Part shown: piece after piece, positions 41,487 through 50,218 of the stretch
Layout: the number at the start of each line of letters is the position of its first letter
Numbering within the stretch: the stretch's first letter is position 1
From: Prorocentrum cordatum
Lineage: Eukaryota > Sar > Dinophyceae > Prorocentrales > Prorocentraceae
DNA: 64,000 nt
Direction: 5' to 3'
NCBI GenBank assembly: GCA_963575745.1
Contig: CAUYUJ010016687.1
Coordinates: forward strand, 17,501-81,500
Translations under genes and position numbers: made by a program
The notes under the pieces: generated by a model
The model's database searches: none
The model's input: the letters and a program-made list of their open reading frames with translations, nothing else
Told to the model about the DNA's origin: nothing

Positions 41487-41827
41487 TCAGAATTCACTAC
41501 CACCATCTCCATCGTCGTCGTAGCCTCCACAAGAATGCCACGGGCCTCGCACGTCGAAGGGCGGGGTCCTGAACTTGATGCTCAGTTGCGAGGCGCCATC
41601 CAGATATCTGTGCCCATGGTCGACCGTGGAGCAGGCGTGCGCCTGTTGGACAAGGTGCCTGCGTAATACAGCCACCGCATCTTGATTGCCCACCAGTGGA
41701 GGGTGCCCGGGTATACCAGCTTCACGTGGATGCTCATCCCCTCGGGCATCGTGCTGATGCGGAGCGTCAGCTGCCTTCCAGCCCCGGCTCGGGCCAGAAG
41801 CCACGACAGACAGGCGACCACCACCAT
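41487..41827 (-). CDS. candidate first exon with signal-peptide-like N-terminus
   Basis: Starts MVVVACLSWLLARAGAG (41827), which resembles a secretory signal. It continues TLRISTMPEGMSIHVKLVYP and LHWWAIKMRWLYYAG to MGTDIWMAPRN, where this frame stops at 41582. A frame shifted by one continues LSIKFRTPPFDVRGPWHSCG and GYDDDGDG to 41487. Both halves look protein-like, so a single-base indel or a short intron probably separates them. Function unknown; a secreted or membrane protein is inferred. Confidence 0.4.
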
Positions 41828-41829
41828 GG

Positions 41830-42100
41830 CAGCGCGGCCGAGGAGGGAGAGCCGAGGGGCAGGAAAGCAGACGCGCAGGGGCGCTCAGCAGGCCACCGAG
41901 GCACAGGAGTAACTATCTGAAACGGCGCGAAGAGGAGGAGGAGAAGGAGAAGGAAGTGGAGGGTTCAGACGCTACGGCTCACGATGCCAAAGTCTGCGCA
42001 ACGCAGAGCGGAGAAGGAGGAGGATCATGGGGAAGGTGACGAGGCCAGCCAGGAAGGAAGCTTGGACTAATCGGCCTCTTGCTCCATGTTCTCTGGTGAG
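41830..42100. other. upstream flank of the candidate gene
   Basis: Mixed sequence with a short GGA run (41932-41950). No TATA-like or TTTT-box promoter signal stands out on the minus strand upstream of 41827, and no spliced-leader relic is visible. Confidence 0.3.
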
Positions 42101-42105
42101 AAAGT

Positions 42106-42159
42106 GTGTTGTGTTGTGTGTGTGTGTGTGTGTGTGTGTGTTGCGTGTGTGCTGTGTAC

Positions 42160-42190
<31 letters not shown>

Positions 42191-42192
42191 TA
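42106..42192. repeat. (GT)n microsatellite
   Basis: GTGTGT runs at 42116-42138 and 42160-42182 ending in TATATATATG. Alternating purine-pyrimidine sequence of this kind can adopt Z-DNA. Confidence 0.9.
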
Positions 42193-42229
42193 TTTGAGGG
42201 GCACGGGCGCGGTCAGGAGGACGCTCTTC

Positions 42230-42515
42230 CTCGGACCCCCCTCCTGCCTTAGAATCCCCTCCTACTTCCTAGCTCCTGCCACCTCCTGCTGCCTCCTCCT
42301 CCTCCTCCTCCTCCTCCTCATCATCATCTTCCTCCTGACCCAACTCCTCCTCCTGCCTCATTATGCTCCTGCACCGTATTCCCTCCCCCTCCTCTCTCTC
42401 CCTCCCTCTTCCTACTCCCTCCTACTCCCTCCTCCTCCGCCTCCCTTTCTGGTGCTCCTCCTCCTCCTCCTCTTCCTCCTCCTCCTCCTCCTCCTCCTCC
42501 TCCTCCATTCCTTTT
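42230..42515. repeat. (CTC)n pyrimidine tract
   Basis: Mostly CTCCTC on the plus strand, with the purest runs at 42293-42322 and 42455-42507. Confidence 0.85.
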
Positions 42516-42609
42516 CCTTATCAATAACTCCTCCCTGTCGCACCCCGAGTCTGGTCGAAAGGGCGAGCTGGGCGCTTCGCCTGAGACTTCCGTACCACTG
42601 TTGAGCCTG

Positions 42610-42840
42610 AAGCTTTGACACTGGCAACAGTTTCACAGATGGAGGGCGGCTGGTTTTCAAAATGAGGCTCTCGCCGTAGCGCCGCACACATTCGTCTTAA
42701 ACCTCTGCAAGAGTTTCACTGACTGAGGGCGGCTCCTTTTCAACATTTAGCTCCTTTCAAGGGCTTCACGGATTGAGGGCGGGTCGCTTTCAACATGTGA
42801 CTCTCGCCTTAGCGCCGTGCACACTCGTCTTAAACAGTTG
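42610..42840. repeat. dispersed ~75-bp motif family, locus 2 (tandem copies)
   Basis: Tandem degenerate copies of GTTTCACAGATGGAGGGCGG, TTTTCAAAATGAGGCTCTCG and CCGTAGCGCCGCACACATTC, ending in GTCTTAAAC (about 42630-42700 and 42715-42835). The same order occurs at 1020-1345 and 51580-51870. Confidence 0.65.
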
Positions 42841-43119
42841 TTCGCATACCAGAAATTTGGACTTTGGAAAATTTCTGGATTCTGAGGGCGCAACTGTTGC
42901 GTTGATCTGTGGCATTCTGACATGATTCAGGATCGTCGAGACGCAGCAGTCAGGTTGATTCGGAAGTGCCGAGAAATGTGCCTTGGCACCCTTCAAGGTC
43001 TGCACGTGGCTGTCTCCCAACGAGACAGTACCATCAGTAGAAAGGAACCTTTGTAGGGGCCAGTGCAGAGGGAGCTTCGAGGGAGGGTTCCCTCGAACAT
43101 TGTTGATGCATCTTGGGTT

Positions 43120-43340
43120 TGCACTGGTCCTCCTCCTGCTCCTCCTCCTCCTCCTTCTCCTCCTCCTCCTCCTCATCATCATCCTCCTCCACCTCCTCCT
43201 CCTCCTCCTCCTCCTCCTCCTCCTCCTCCTCCTCCTCCTCCCCCTTCTCCTCCTCCTCCTCCTCCTCCTCGCCTCCCTCCTCCTCCTCCTCCTCCTCCTC
43301 CTCGCCTCCCTCGTCCTCCTTCTCCTCCTTCCCGTCGCCG
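43120..43340. repeat. (CTC)n tract
   Basis: About 200 bp of CTC with CATCAT, CCTCGCCTCC and TTCTCC interruptions. Flanking minus-strand sequence (43100-42790) has ordinary composition but no recognised domain. Confidence 0.9.
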
Positions 43341-44060
43341 AGGCACGGGGTCGGGCAGGGCCGGCGCAGCCCCCCTGGAGCTTGCCGTTGCTCTTGGAGA
43401 CCAGCCTCTTCCAGCCCCGCGGCAGGGGGGCCTCCGGCATCGTGTAGGTGGTCTCCTGCGCGCGAGCGAAGGCAGGGCTCGAGCGAAACAATGTTTCTCG
43501 TTTTCGTTTTGTTTTCGTTTTCCTTCGTTCTGTCTTCACTCTGCTGTTGCTGCGAAACGAAATGAAAACGAAAATGGTCCACGAAGTCGCCAAAACACCG
43601 TTTAGCTCGAGCCCTGGTCGAACTGGTCGAAGGGAGGGGCCAGGAGGAGGGGTTGGGAGGCAACTGCTGGGAGGTCTTCGTCGGAAGGAATGAGGAGGAT
43701 GAAGCCCCAGTGGGGGGCTAGTACGGCATATTGGGCCGCGGGTTAACTTGTAGGGTGATGACGCCGGATAATACGCGGGACTGCGCCGGATTCGGCCGGA
43801 TTTCGGACCAGGGCAGAGTCAGCATTCTACCTCCCAGGAGTTGCATCCGAAGGGGGGAGAGCCCCGTCCGCGCGGGTGGCATGGACGTGAGCGACGAAGG
43901 AAGCCAGCGCCCTCCAGGACGGGGCATGCTTCGGTTGTTTGCCCGAAGGCTGCGCGTCATGCAGCGCGCGACGGTGATCCTGCAGCCTGGGCTCTCGTCA
44001 CTGGGGCCACTGTGCTGCCGCATGGCCACGAGAGCGCAAGAGACGCGGCAACGTTCCTCG
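43340..44060. other. no recognised gene
   Basis: Mixed GC-rich sequence with a TTTTCGTTTT run at 43500-43525. Plus-strand frames have no family signature. Confidence 0.35.
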
Positions 44061-44472
44061 AACGAGGAGGAAAATGAGGAGGGGGGGCAGAGAAGGAGCA
44101 TTCCCACCTTCGCACCCTCCCTTCATCCTTCTGCTCCCCCCCCCCCTCCCCTCTGCCTTCCTGCTCCTCCCGCCTCTCCCCTCTGTCCTATCCCTCCTCC
44201 TCCCCCCCTCCACCTCCTGTTCCTCCACATCCTCGTCTTCCTCTCCCTCACTCCTCCCCCTCCCCTCCTCCCCTCGCCCTGGGACCCCCTCCCCCAGGGT
44301 CCCTGTGGTCTGCCCCTCCCCCCTCCCGCTCCTGGGTGCTCCTGTTGAAGAAATACACCTCCGCGCGGGGAGGGGCTCCGGGCGTCAGGCTGGGCGCACG
44401 CGGGGCTGCCCGTCTGAGGAGGCGTGGGGACGGCACCGGATTTGGTAGGTGAGAGGAGGTGGAGGACGACGA

Positions 44473-44541
<69 letters not shown>

Positions 44542-44795
44542 CTGCTGCTGATGATGATGCTGATAATGATGATGCTGATGATGATGAGGGGGGATGAGAA
44601 GGATATGGAGGAGGACAAGCAAGGAGGAGGAGGAGTAGGAGGAGGAGGAGGAGGAGGAGTAGGGACGGTACGGGATTTGAGAGGATGTGGGAGGAGGTGG
44701 AGGACGACGAATGATGATGATGCTGATGATGATGATGCTGCTGCTGATGATGACGATGCTGATGATACTGATGCTGCTGCTGCTGATGCTGATGC

Positions 44796-44844
<49 letters not shown>

Positions 44845-45350
44845 CATCATGCTTATGATTATGATGATGATGATGAGGATGAGGAGGAGGAAGAGAGGAG
44901 AGGAGGAGGAGGAGGAGGAGGAAGAGAAGGATATGGAGGAGGAGGAGGACAAGCAAGGAGGAGGAGGAGGAGGAGGAGGAGGAGGGGAGGAGGAGGAGGA
45001 CAAGGAGGTGGAGGAAGAGGAGACAGGGGTGGATGCATTGAAGGTAAGGGGGAACGAGAAATATGAGGGGGGAGCATTGAGGAAAACGGGATGGCGGGAG
45101 GAATGGGGAGTGGGGCGAGGGGTTGGGAGAGGGGGTGGGAGAAGGAGGATGAGGAGGGGGAGGATGAGGAAAATATATCAGGGATGATGGTGGGGAAGGT
45201 GGAAGGGAGGGGGTGGGGTAAGGGGGTGAACGGGGATCGGGCCGAGGACTGGGGACGGGGAGAAGGGGCATGGGAGGGGGAGAATAGGAGGGGAGGGAGG
45301 AAAGAGAGAGAGAAAATAAAAAGGAGGACCAAGAAGAACAGAAAGAGATT
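44060..45350. repeat. composite simple-repeat block: CCT, GAT and GGA runs
   Basis: Pyrimidine-rich DNA (44105-44330) is followed by two similar segments. Each has GTGGAGGACGACGAATGATG and a (GAT)n run (44474-44590 and 44710-44870), with a GGA run after it. The second segment repeats the first at an offset of about 236 bp, so the GAT runs lie within a duplicated ~230-bp segment. A purine-rich stretch continues to 45350. Confidence 0.85.
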
Positions 45351-45354
45351 CGCA

Positions 45355-45790
45355 ACGGGTCCTCTGGTGCCCCTCCGCGGTGTCGCTTACGCCGGATCCA
45401 CAATCAAAAGCTAACGAGAACATCTGAGTGTCGTTGAAGTGTACTTGAACATTACCTAACACATATTCCGCGCGGTGTCTGTGCTGCCCGCGCCAGGTGG
45501 CCCGCGGCTTCCCAATGCCTCCCACGACGGAGCCGTATTCAACTGCTAAACGCCAACACGCCAAACGCAAATTTGTCGCGGAAGCGGCAGCAAGCGCCAA
45601 ACTTGAGACTGCACTAGAAATGGAAATCCTGTCGCGGGGGCATGTGGGCGTGATGACGGATGGCAAGCACGCAATAAGTGCACGGGGGGCGAGCGTAAGC
45701 AGGAGGACTGGGCAATCCCCCAGGCCCCTCCTAGGACAAAGGCGTGTAAAGAGTGCAGAGCAGACGCAACGGTGGCATGCATCTAGATAT
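45355..45790 (+). CDS. unrecognised ORF candidate
   Basis: The plus frame from 45497 (TAKRQHAKRKFVAEAAASAK, LETALEMEILSRGHVGVMTD) has a helical, charged composition for about 95 residues before running into repeat DNA. The minus strand is also open. No family is recognised. Confidence 0.2.
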
Positions 45791-46139
45791 ATACATTTAT
45801 GCTCGCCCCCCAGTATCATACCTTTTCGCTTTCGCTCCAAACTCCAATCGTCAATCTCCTCCTCTTCATCCTCCTCCTTCTCCTCCTGGCCCGTCTGATG
45901 TGCTGGAGAGGGAACCTGAAACGGCTCCCTGGCCAGTGGCGGGAGGGGAAACCAGCAAGAGGAGCAGGAAGGCGGAGGAGGAGGAGGAGGAGGAGGAGGA
46001 GGAGGAGAACATTGAATCTGGCGCTGAACCCCTCGGGGCTCGTGCCACAGGCGCTGTCCCCCTCGTCGTGGTCAGAGGCTTCTTTGATGTATGTGATGGC
46101 CTCTTGGGATGCCTCCCAACAATATTGAGCGATTGATTG

Positions 46140-46630
46140 AGCCATCGACCGAACAGGGAAACGGAAAAGTTTTCCTTGTCGGTCCTGGACATGGAAACTG
46201 AACAGTTTCTATGTTCGGTACGGGGGGAGGGAAACTGACACGTTTTCCTGCCCCGTCGGCAGAGGGAACCTGAAAAGTTTCCCTCTGCCATTCCAGGCTC
46301 ACTGGAGAAGGAACCTGACCAGTTTCCTTGTTCAGTTACGGGAGCGGGTAACTGAAAAGTTTATCGCTCCCGCTCTCGCTTGCAAATCGCTGAAGCAGGA
46401 AACTGAACCGTTTTCTTGTTCGGCTACGGGAACGGGAAACTGAAAAGTTTCTCTGTTCCGTCTCCAAATCACTGGAGAAGGAAACTGAGAAGTTTCCTTG
46501 TTCAGTTACGGGAGAGGGAAAATGAACAGTTTCTCTGCCCCGTCTCCAAATCACTTGAGAAGGAAACTGAAAAGTTTCCTTGTTCAGTTATGGGAGAGGG
46601 AAGCTGAACAGTTTCTATGCCCCGTCTGAA
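46140..46630. repeat. regularly spaced short palindromes (GGAAACTGAAAAGTTTCC)
   Basis: About twelve imperfect palindromes of the form GGAAACTGAAAAGTTTCC occur near 46157, 46194, 46231, 46266, 46310, 46348, 46398, 46435, 46479, 46518, 46560 and 46598, so every 35-50 bp. Spacers are themselves repeated (TTGTTCAGTTACGGGAGAGG, CTCTGTTCCGTCTCCAAATC, CACTGGAGAA). Each palindrome can form a short hairpin. Spacers are related to each other, unlike CRISPR spacers. Confidence 0.85.
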
Positions 46631-46689
46631 ACAAGACGGTGAGGGATTATTCAGTCAGCCCACTCACACATAAAACCTCGTCATTGGTT

Positions 46690-46870
46690 ACAAGGGGCCA
46701 CTAACGCAATTTTTTTTTGAGGCCGACTCCCGCGAAGGCTCACAAGTATCGTCTTGGAGGCCGACTCCCGCGGAGGCTCACAGGTATCGTCTTGGAACGC
46801 TTCGGGGCTCGTGCCGCGGGGCTTATTGATGCATGCATTTTTCGTATCATTGAAGCATAATGGCATCTTG
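46690..46870. repeat. ~40-bp direct duplication
   Basis: GAGGCCGACTCCCGCGAAGG with CTCACAAGTATCGTCTTG is present twice in tandem (46718-46756 and 46757-46795). The following AACGCTTCGGGGCTCGTGCC resembles AACCCCTCGGGGCTCGTGCC at 46026. Confidence 0.75.
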
Positions 46871-46919
46871 GATCCCAGAGCATCGTTTTCCAGCCTCGGG
46901 CCCGAAAAACGTACCAGGG

Positions 46920-46945
46920 CGTCTCTCTGTCTCTCTCTCTCTCTG

Positions 46946-46978
<33 letters not shown>

Positions 46979-47834
46979 TCTCTCTCCCTCTCCCTCCAAA
47001 AGCATATGCTTTCCAGCTTTTCCAGCTTGTCCCACAGACTACACCATTGAACAACCATGTGTTTTCCAACTTTTCCAGCTTTCCCCAGAGACTACACCAA
47101 AGAAAAACCATGTGTGTTCCAGCTTGTCCAGCCTTTCCCAGAGACTACACCATTGAAACACCATGTGTTTTCCAGCTTTCCCCAGAGACTACACCATGGA
47201 AACACCATGTGTTTTCCGGCCTTTCCAAGTGTTCCAGCTTTCCCCAGAAACTACCTACCCCATTGAAAAACAGTGTTTTCCAGCTTTTCCAGCTTTTTCC
47301 AAGGCTTTCAATTGTGTAGTCTCTGGGAAAAGCTGGAAAAGCTGGATCACATGTGGTTTTTCAATGGTGTAGTCTGTAGGAAAAGCTGGGAATTCTGGAA
47401 AACACATGGTTTTTCAATGGGGTAGTCTCTGGCAAAAGCTGGAAAAGCTGGCAAAGCTGGAGAACACAAGGTTTTTCCATTGTGTAGTCTCTGGGAAAAA
47501 CTGGAAAAGCTGGAAACCACATAGTTCTTCAATGGGTAGTCTCTGGGACAAACTGGAAAAGCTGGAACAGCTGGAACACACATGGTTTTTCTTTGTAGTC
47601 TCTGGGAAAAGCTGGACAAGCTGGAAAACACATGGTTTTTCAATGGTGTAGTCTCTGGCAAAAGCTGGAACAGCTGGGAAAGCTGGAAAACGCATTGTTT
47701 TTTCAATGGGTAGTCTGTGGGACAACCTGGAACAACTGGAAAACATATGCTTTTGGAGAGAGAGAGAGAGAGAGAAAAAAAGAGAGAAAGAGAGAGAGAG
47801 GAAACAAAACGAAAGAAAGAAAGAGATAGCGAGA

Positions 47835-47867
<33 letters not shown>

Positions 47868-47870
47868 CAT

Positions 47871-47913
<43 letters not shown>

Positions 47914-47940
47914 CACAGAGAGAGAAAGGTATGATACTGG
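46920..47940. repeat. ~1-kb inverted minisatellite (large imperfect palindrome)
   Basis: The left arm begins with a (CT)n tract (46921-46990), CTCCAAAAGCATATGC (46994 on) and then ~50-60 bp units CAGCTTTCCCCAGAGACTAC, ACCATTGAAAAACCATGTGT, TTTCC. At about 47305 the sense flips. The units then read AATGGTGTAGTCTCTGGGAA, AAGCTGGAAAAGCTGGAAAA, CACATGG until ACATATGCTTTTGGAG (47743-47758) and a (GA)n tract (47755-47935). Both arms thus end in the same boundary and tract, in reverse complement. Confidence 0.9.
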
Positions 47941-48364
47941 GGGGGGGGCGTCCACACACATAGTATGTATATATCTATATACACACATATATATAGATGT
48001 ATCATGTGTATATATGTATACAGATATAGAAGAAGGATGGTGGGTTAGGCAGAAGGCAAAATGCTAGGCCGCAATTAACAGCCGAATGAGGAATGCACTC
48101 GTAAGCTTAGACGAAGTGGAGGCACGACGGCTAGTTAGAAGAGAAGAGGGCAAGAAGGACGACAATGAGTGACAGTGTGCCACAAGGGAGGATGCATGAT
48201 GTGGAGAATAATGGGGATGAGGGTGAAGAGAAGGAGGACAGGAAAAGAACATGAGTGGGAGAGGGGGGAAGGACGAAGCGGGAGCGGGGTATGAGATGGA
48301 TTGAGTTTGGCGCTCCCCGAAGCGGCCCCTGGTACCCACTGGCGGGAGACTGACAACTTGTGCT

Positions 48365-48690
48365 ATGGCACTCTGTTCTGTGTTCGTGGCACCTGGAAGT
48401 TCACGTAGCTCGAGGAGGAGAGATCGGATGGCATCCCTATCGCAAGTGTCCGAAGGGGTCGAAACGACGGGAACGTCCGTTGTCCCATCGGATCAATGTG
48501 GCCCTCCTCGACCTCGTGACAATCCCAATGTCTTACAGCTGGTGCCGCTAGCATTGCACGAGGCCTTTGACGTGAACGGTACACACTACAGCGAGCACGC
48601 GCGCGAATTCCTACCAACAACAATCGCGCACTCGGCATGCGAGGTCGAGGGTTACGCTCCGGGTGTAGAAGTGAGCCCGCGCACATGGAG
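48365..48690 (+). CDS. unrecognised ORF candidate
   Basis: About 105 residues of ordinary composition (VSEGVETTGTSVVPSDQC, LVPLALHEAFDVNGTHYSEH, then HSACEVEGYAPGVEVSP) before the frame enters a GGA run. No domain is recognised. The opposite strand is also open, so this is weak. Confidence 0.2.
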
Positions 48691-48950
48691 GAGAAGGAGG
48701 AGGAGGAAGAAGAGGAGGAGGGGGAGGGGGAGGAGGGGGAGGAGGAGGAAGAGGAGGAGGAAGTAGAGGAGGAGGAGGAGGAGGAGGAGGAGGAGGAGGA
48801 GGAGGAGGAGGAGGAGGAGGAAGAGGAGGACGAAGAGGAGGGGGAGGAGGGGGAGGAGGGGGAGGAGGAGGAATAGGAGGAGGAGAGGGATGAGAGGGAC
48901 GAGGGGGAAGAGGAAGAGGAGGAGGAAGAAGAGGAGGAGGAGGGCAGCAG
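48690..48950. repeat. long (GGA)n purine tract
   Basis: About 260 bp of plus-strand purine with only a few pyrimidine interruptions (for example near 48763, 48830 and 48891). Mirror symmetry within it would permit triplex (H-DNA) formation. Poly-Glu, poly-Arg and poly-Gly frames are triplet artefacts. Confidence 0.9.
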
Positions 48951-48966
48951 GACAATCGACTTTCGG

Positions 48967-49070
48967 AAGTCCCCGCGGATCTCGTGGGTCGGCTTCGGGC
49001 CCGTCTCCCCTCGCACCCCCCATCCCCGGTGCGAGGAGAGCGCACGCAAGAAATCCGCGCGGGCCTCTGA
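48967..49070. repeat. foldback element, relative of 720-850
   Basis: Outer arms CCCCGCGGATCTCGTGGGTC and its partner ending AAGAAATCCGCGCGGGCCTC pair imperfectly. Inner arms CTCCCCTCGCACC (49005-49017) and GGTGCGAGGAGAG (49028-49040) pair at 12 of 13. The CCGCGCGGATTTCT word is shared with the foldback at 720-850, so both probably belong to one family. Confidence 0.6.
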
Positions 49071-49269
49071 ACATGTCTTCTGCATCTGCGTGCCGTCTTC
49101 CATGGAGAGCGTGCGCGTAACGAAGGGAGGAAACACACACACACACACACACTCCTCCCGTTCCGTTCCGTAGCGGCTTGGAACGTGCCAATCTCTGGAG
49201 AAAATCGTGCATTGGATGTGGGACAGTATGGAAAGGCAGGCGTCACTCCTCTGGAAGCGCTTGGATCAC

Positions 49270-49420
49270 AACTTCACTCGTCCTCCTCCCCTCCCCCCTC
49301 CTCCCCCTCCTCCTCCTCCTCCTCTTCCTCCTCCTCCTCCTCCTCCTCGTCCTCCTCCTCCTCCTCCTCCTCCTCCTCCTCCTCCTCCCCCTCCTTCCTC
49401 ATCTCTTCGTCCTCCGCCAC
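49270..49420. repeat. (CTC)n tract
   Basis: CTCCTC with CCCC and CGTC interruptions on the plus strand. A (CA)n run of ~20 bp lies just upstream (49134-49152). Confidence 0.85.
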
Positions 49421-49779
49421 CCTCCTCTTTCATTGGCCGCGAGCCCAGAGGGGAAGTGAGGGGGGGAAGGACTTCTCAAAAGGCGGCGGAGCTTCTCAGA
49501 AACCCTCGCGCCTTCTGAGAAGCCCTCTAGGCCTTCCACCAAGACAGAGACGGCTCCTGAGAAGGTCGAAGAGGGCTTCTGGGAGGCCGCGCCGCCTTCC
49601 TGCCCCCTCTCACTTCCCACCTAGGCTCGCCGCCGACTCCAAGCCGAGAGCAATGCGTAAGCATACGCGGGAACGCAGCGAACCTTGCCCGTGGTGCGCG
49701 ACTGGCACCGCTCCCAGCCGGGTGGCAGCCCCTGCCCTCGAAGACCCATCCGCTGGAGACGGCCTGTTTTCTGCAGAAG

Positions 49780-50040
49780 TCGTTGTCGACGTTGCCATCG
49801 GCCTTGCACCGAAGTCGTCGTCAGCGTCAGCCTGGACGCGGTCGTGTCTGTCGTCGGCTTCGTCTCCGTTGTCGTCGTCATCGTCGTCGTCGTCGTCGTT
49901 GTCGTCGCCGCTTCCGCGGTCGTGGACGTCGTGGTCGTCGCCGTCGTGGTCGTGGTCGTGGTCGTCGTCGTCGTCGTCTTACAATTTTTGTGTGTATCTC
50001 TCTCTCTCTCTTTTCCTCCTCCTCCTCCTCCTCACTCACC
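49780..50040. repeat. (GTC/CGT)n triplet tract and CT tract
   Basis: GTCGTCGTC and GTCGTGGTCG triplets dominate 49840-49978, followed by TCTCTCTCTC and CCTCCTCCT (50000-50036). Poly Val/Ser/Arg frames result. Confidence 0.8.
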
Positions 50041-50218
50041 TCCTGCTGCCCACCATCGCCGTCGCAATCGTCGTCTTTGTCGTCGTGCTCCTCTTCGTGC
50101 TCCCTTTCGCCCCCCTCTCTCCCATCCTCCTACTCCCTCCCTTCCTCCATCCCTCCTTCTCCTCCCTCCTCTTCCCCCTCCTCATCCTCCTCCTCCCAAC
50201 TCCTCCCGTCCGCTGGGG

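Larger units (their letters stand above)
45779..48000. repeat. ~50-bp inverted repeat enclosing two palindromic arrays
   Basis: ATCTAGATATATACATTTAT followed by GCTCGCCCCCCAGTATCATA and CCTTTT (45782-45830) is matched in reverse complement by AAAGGTATGATACTGGGGGG and a TATATATCTATATAC segment at 47926-47985. The arms bracket the GGAAACTGAAAAGTTTCC array and the inverted minisatellite. This may be the outline of one element or nested foldback sequences. Confidence 0.55.

Noticed and set aside
42080-42200. GT repeat as a telomere-like or promoter element
   Set aside because: The sequence is simple GTGTGT and not a TTTAGGG-type unit, and no gene start adjoins it.
46140-46630. CRISPR-like array of regularly spaced palindromes
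   Set aside because: Repeats are short and imperfect, the spacers are related to each other, no cas-like gene is present and the DNA is eukaryotic. Reported as a palindromic minisatellite instead.
48640-48950. Acidic nuclear protein from the GGA run
   Set aside because: Poly-Glu comes only from the purine tract; the adjacent sequence has no recognisable acidic-protein domain.
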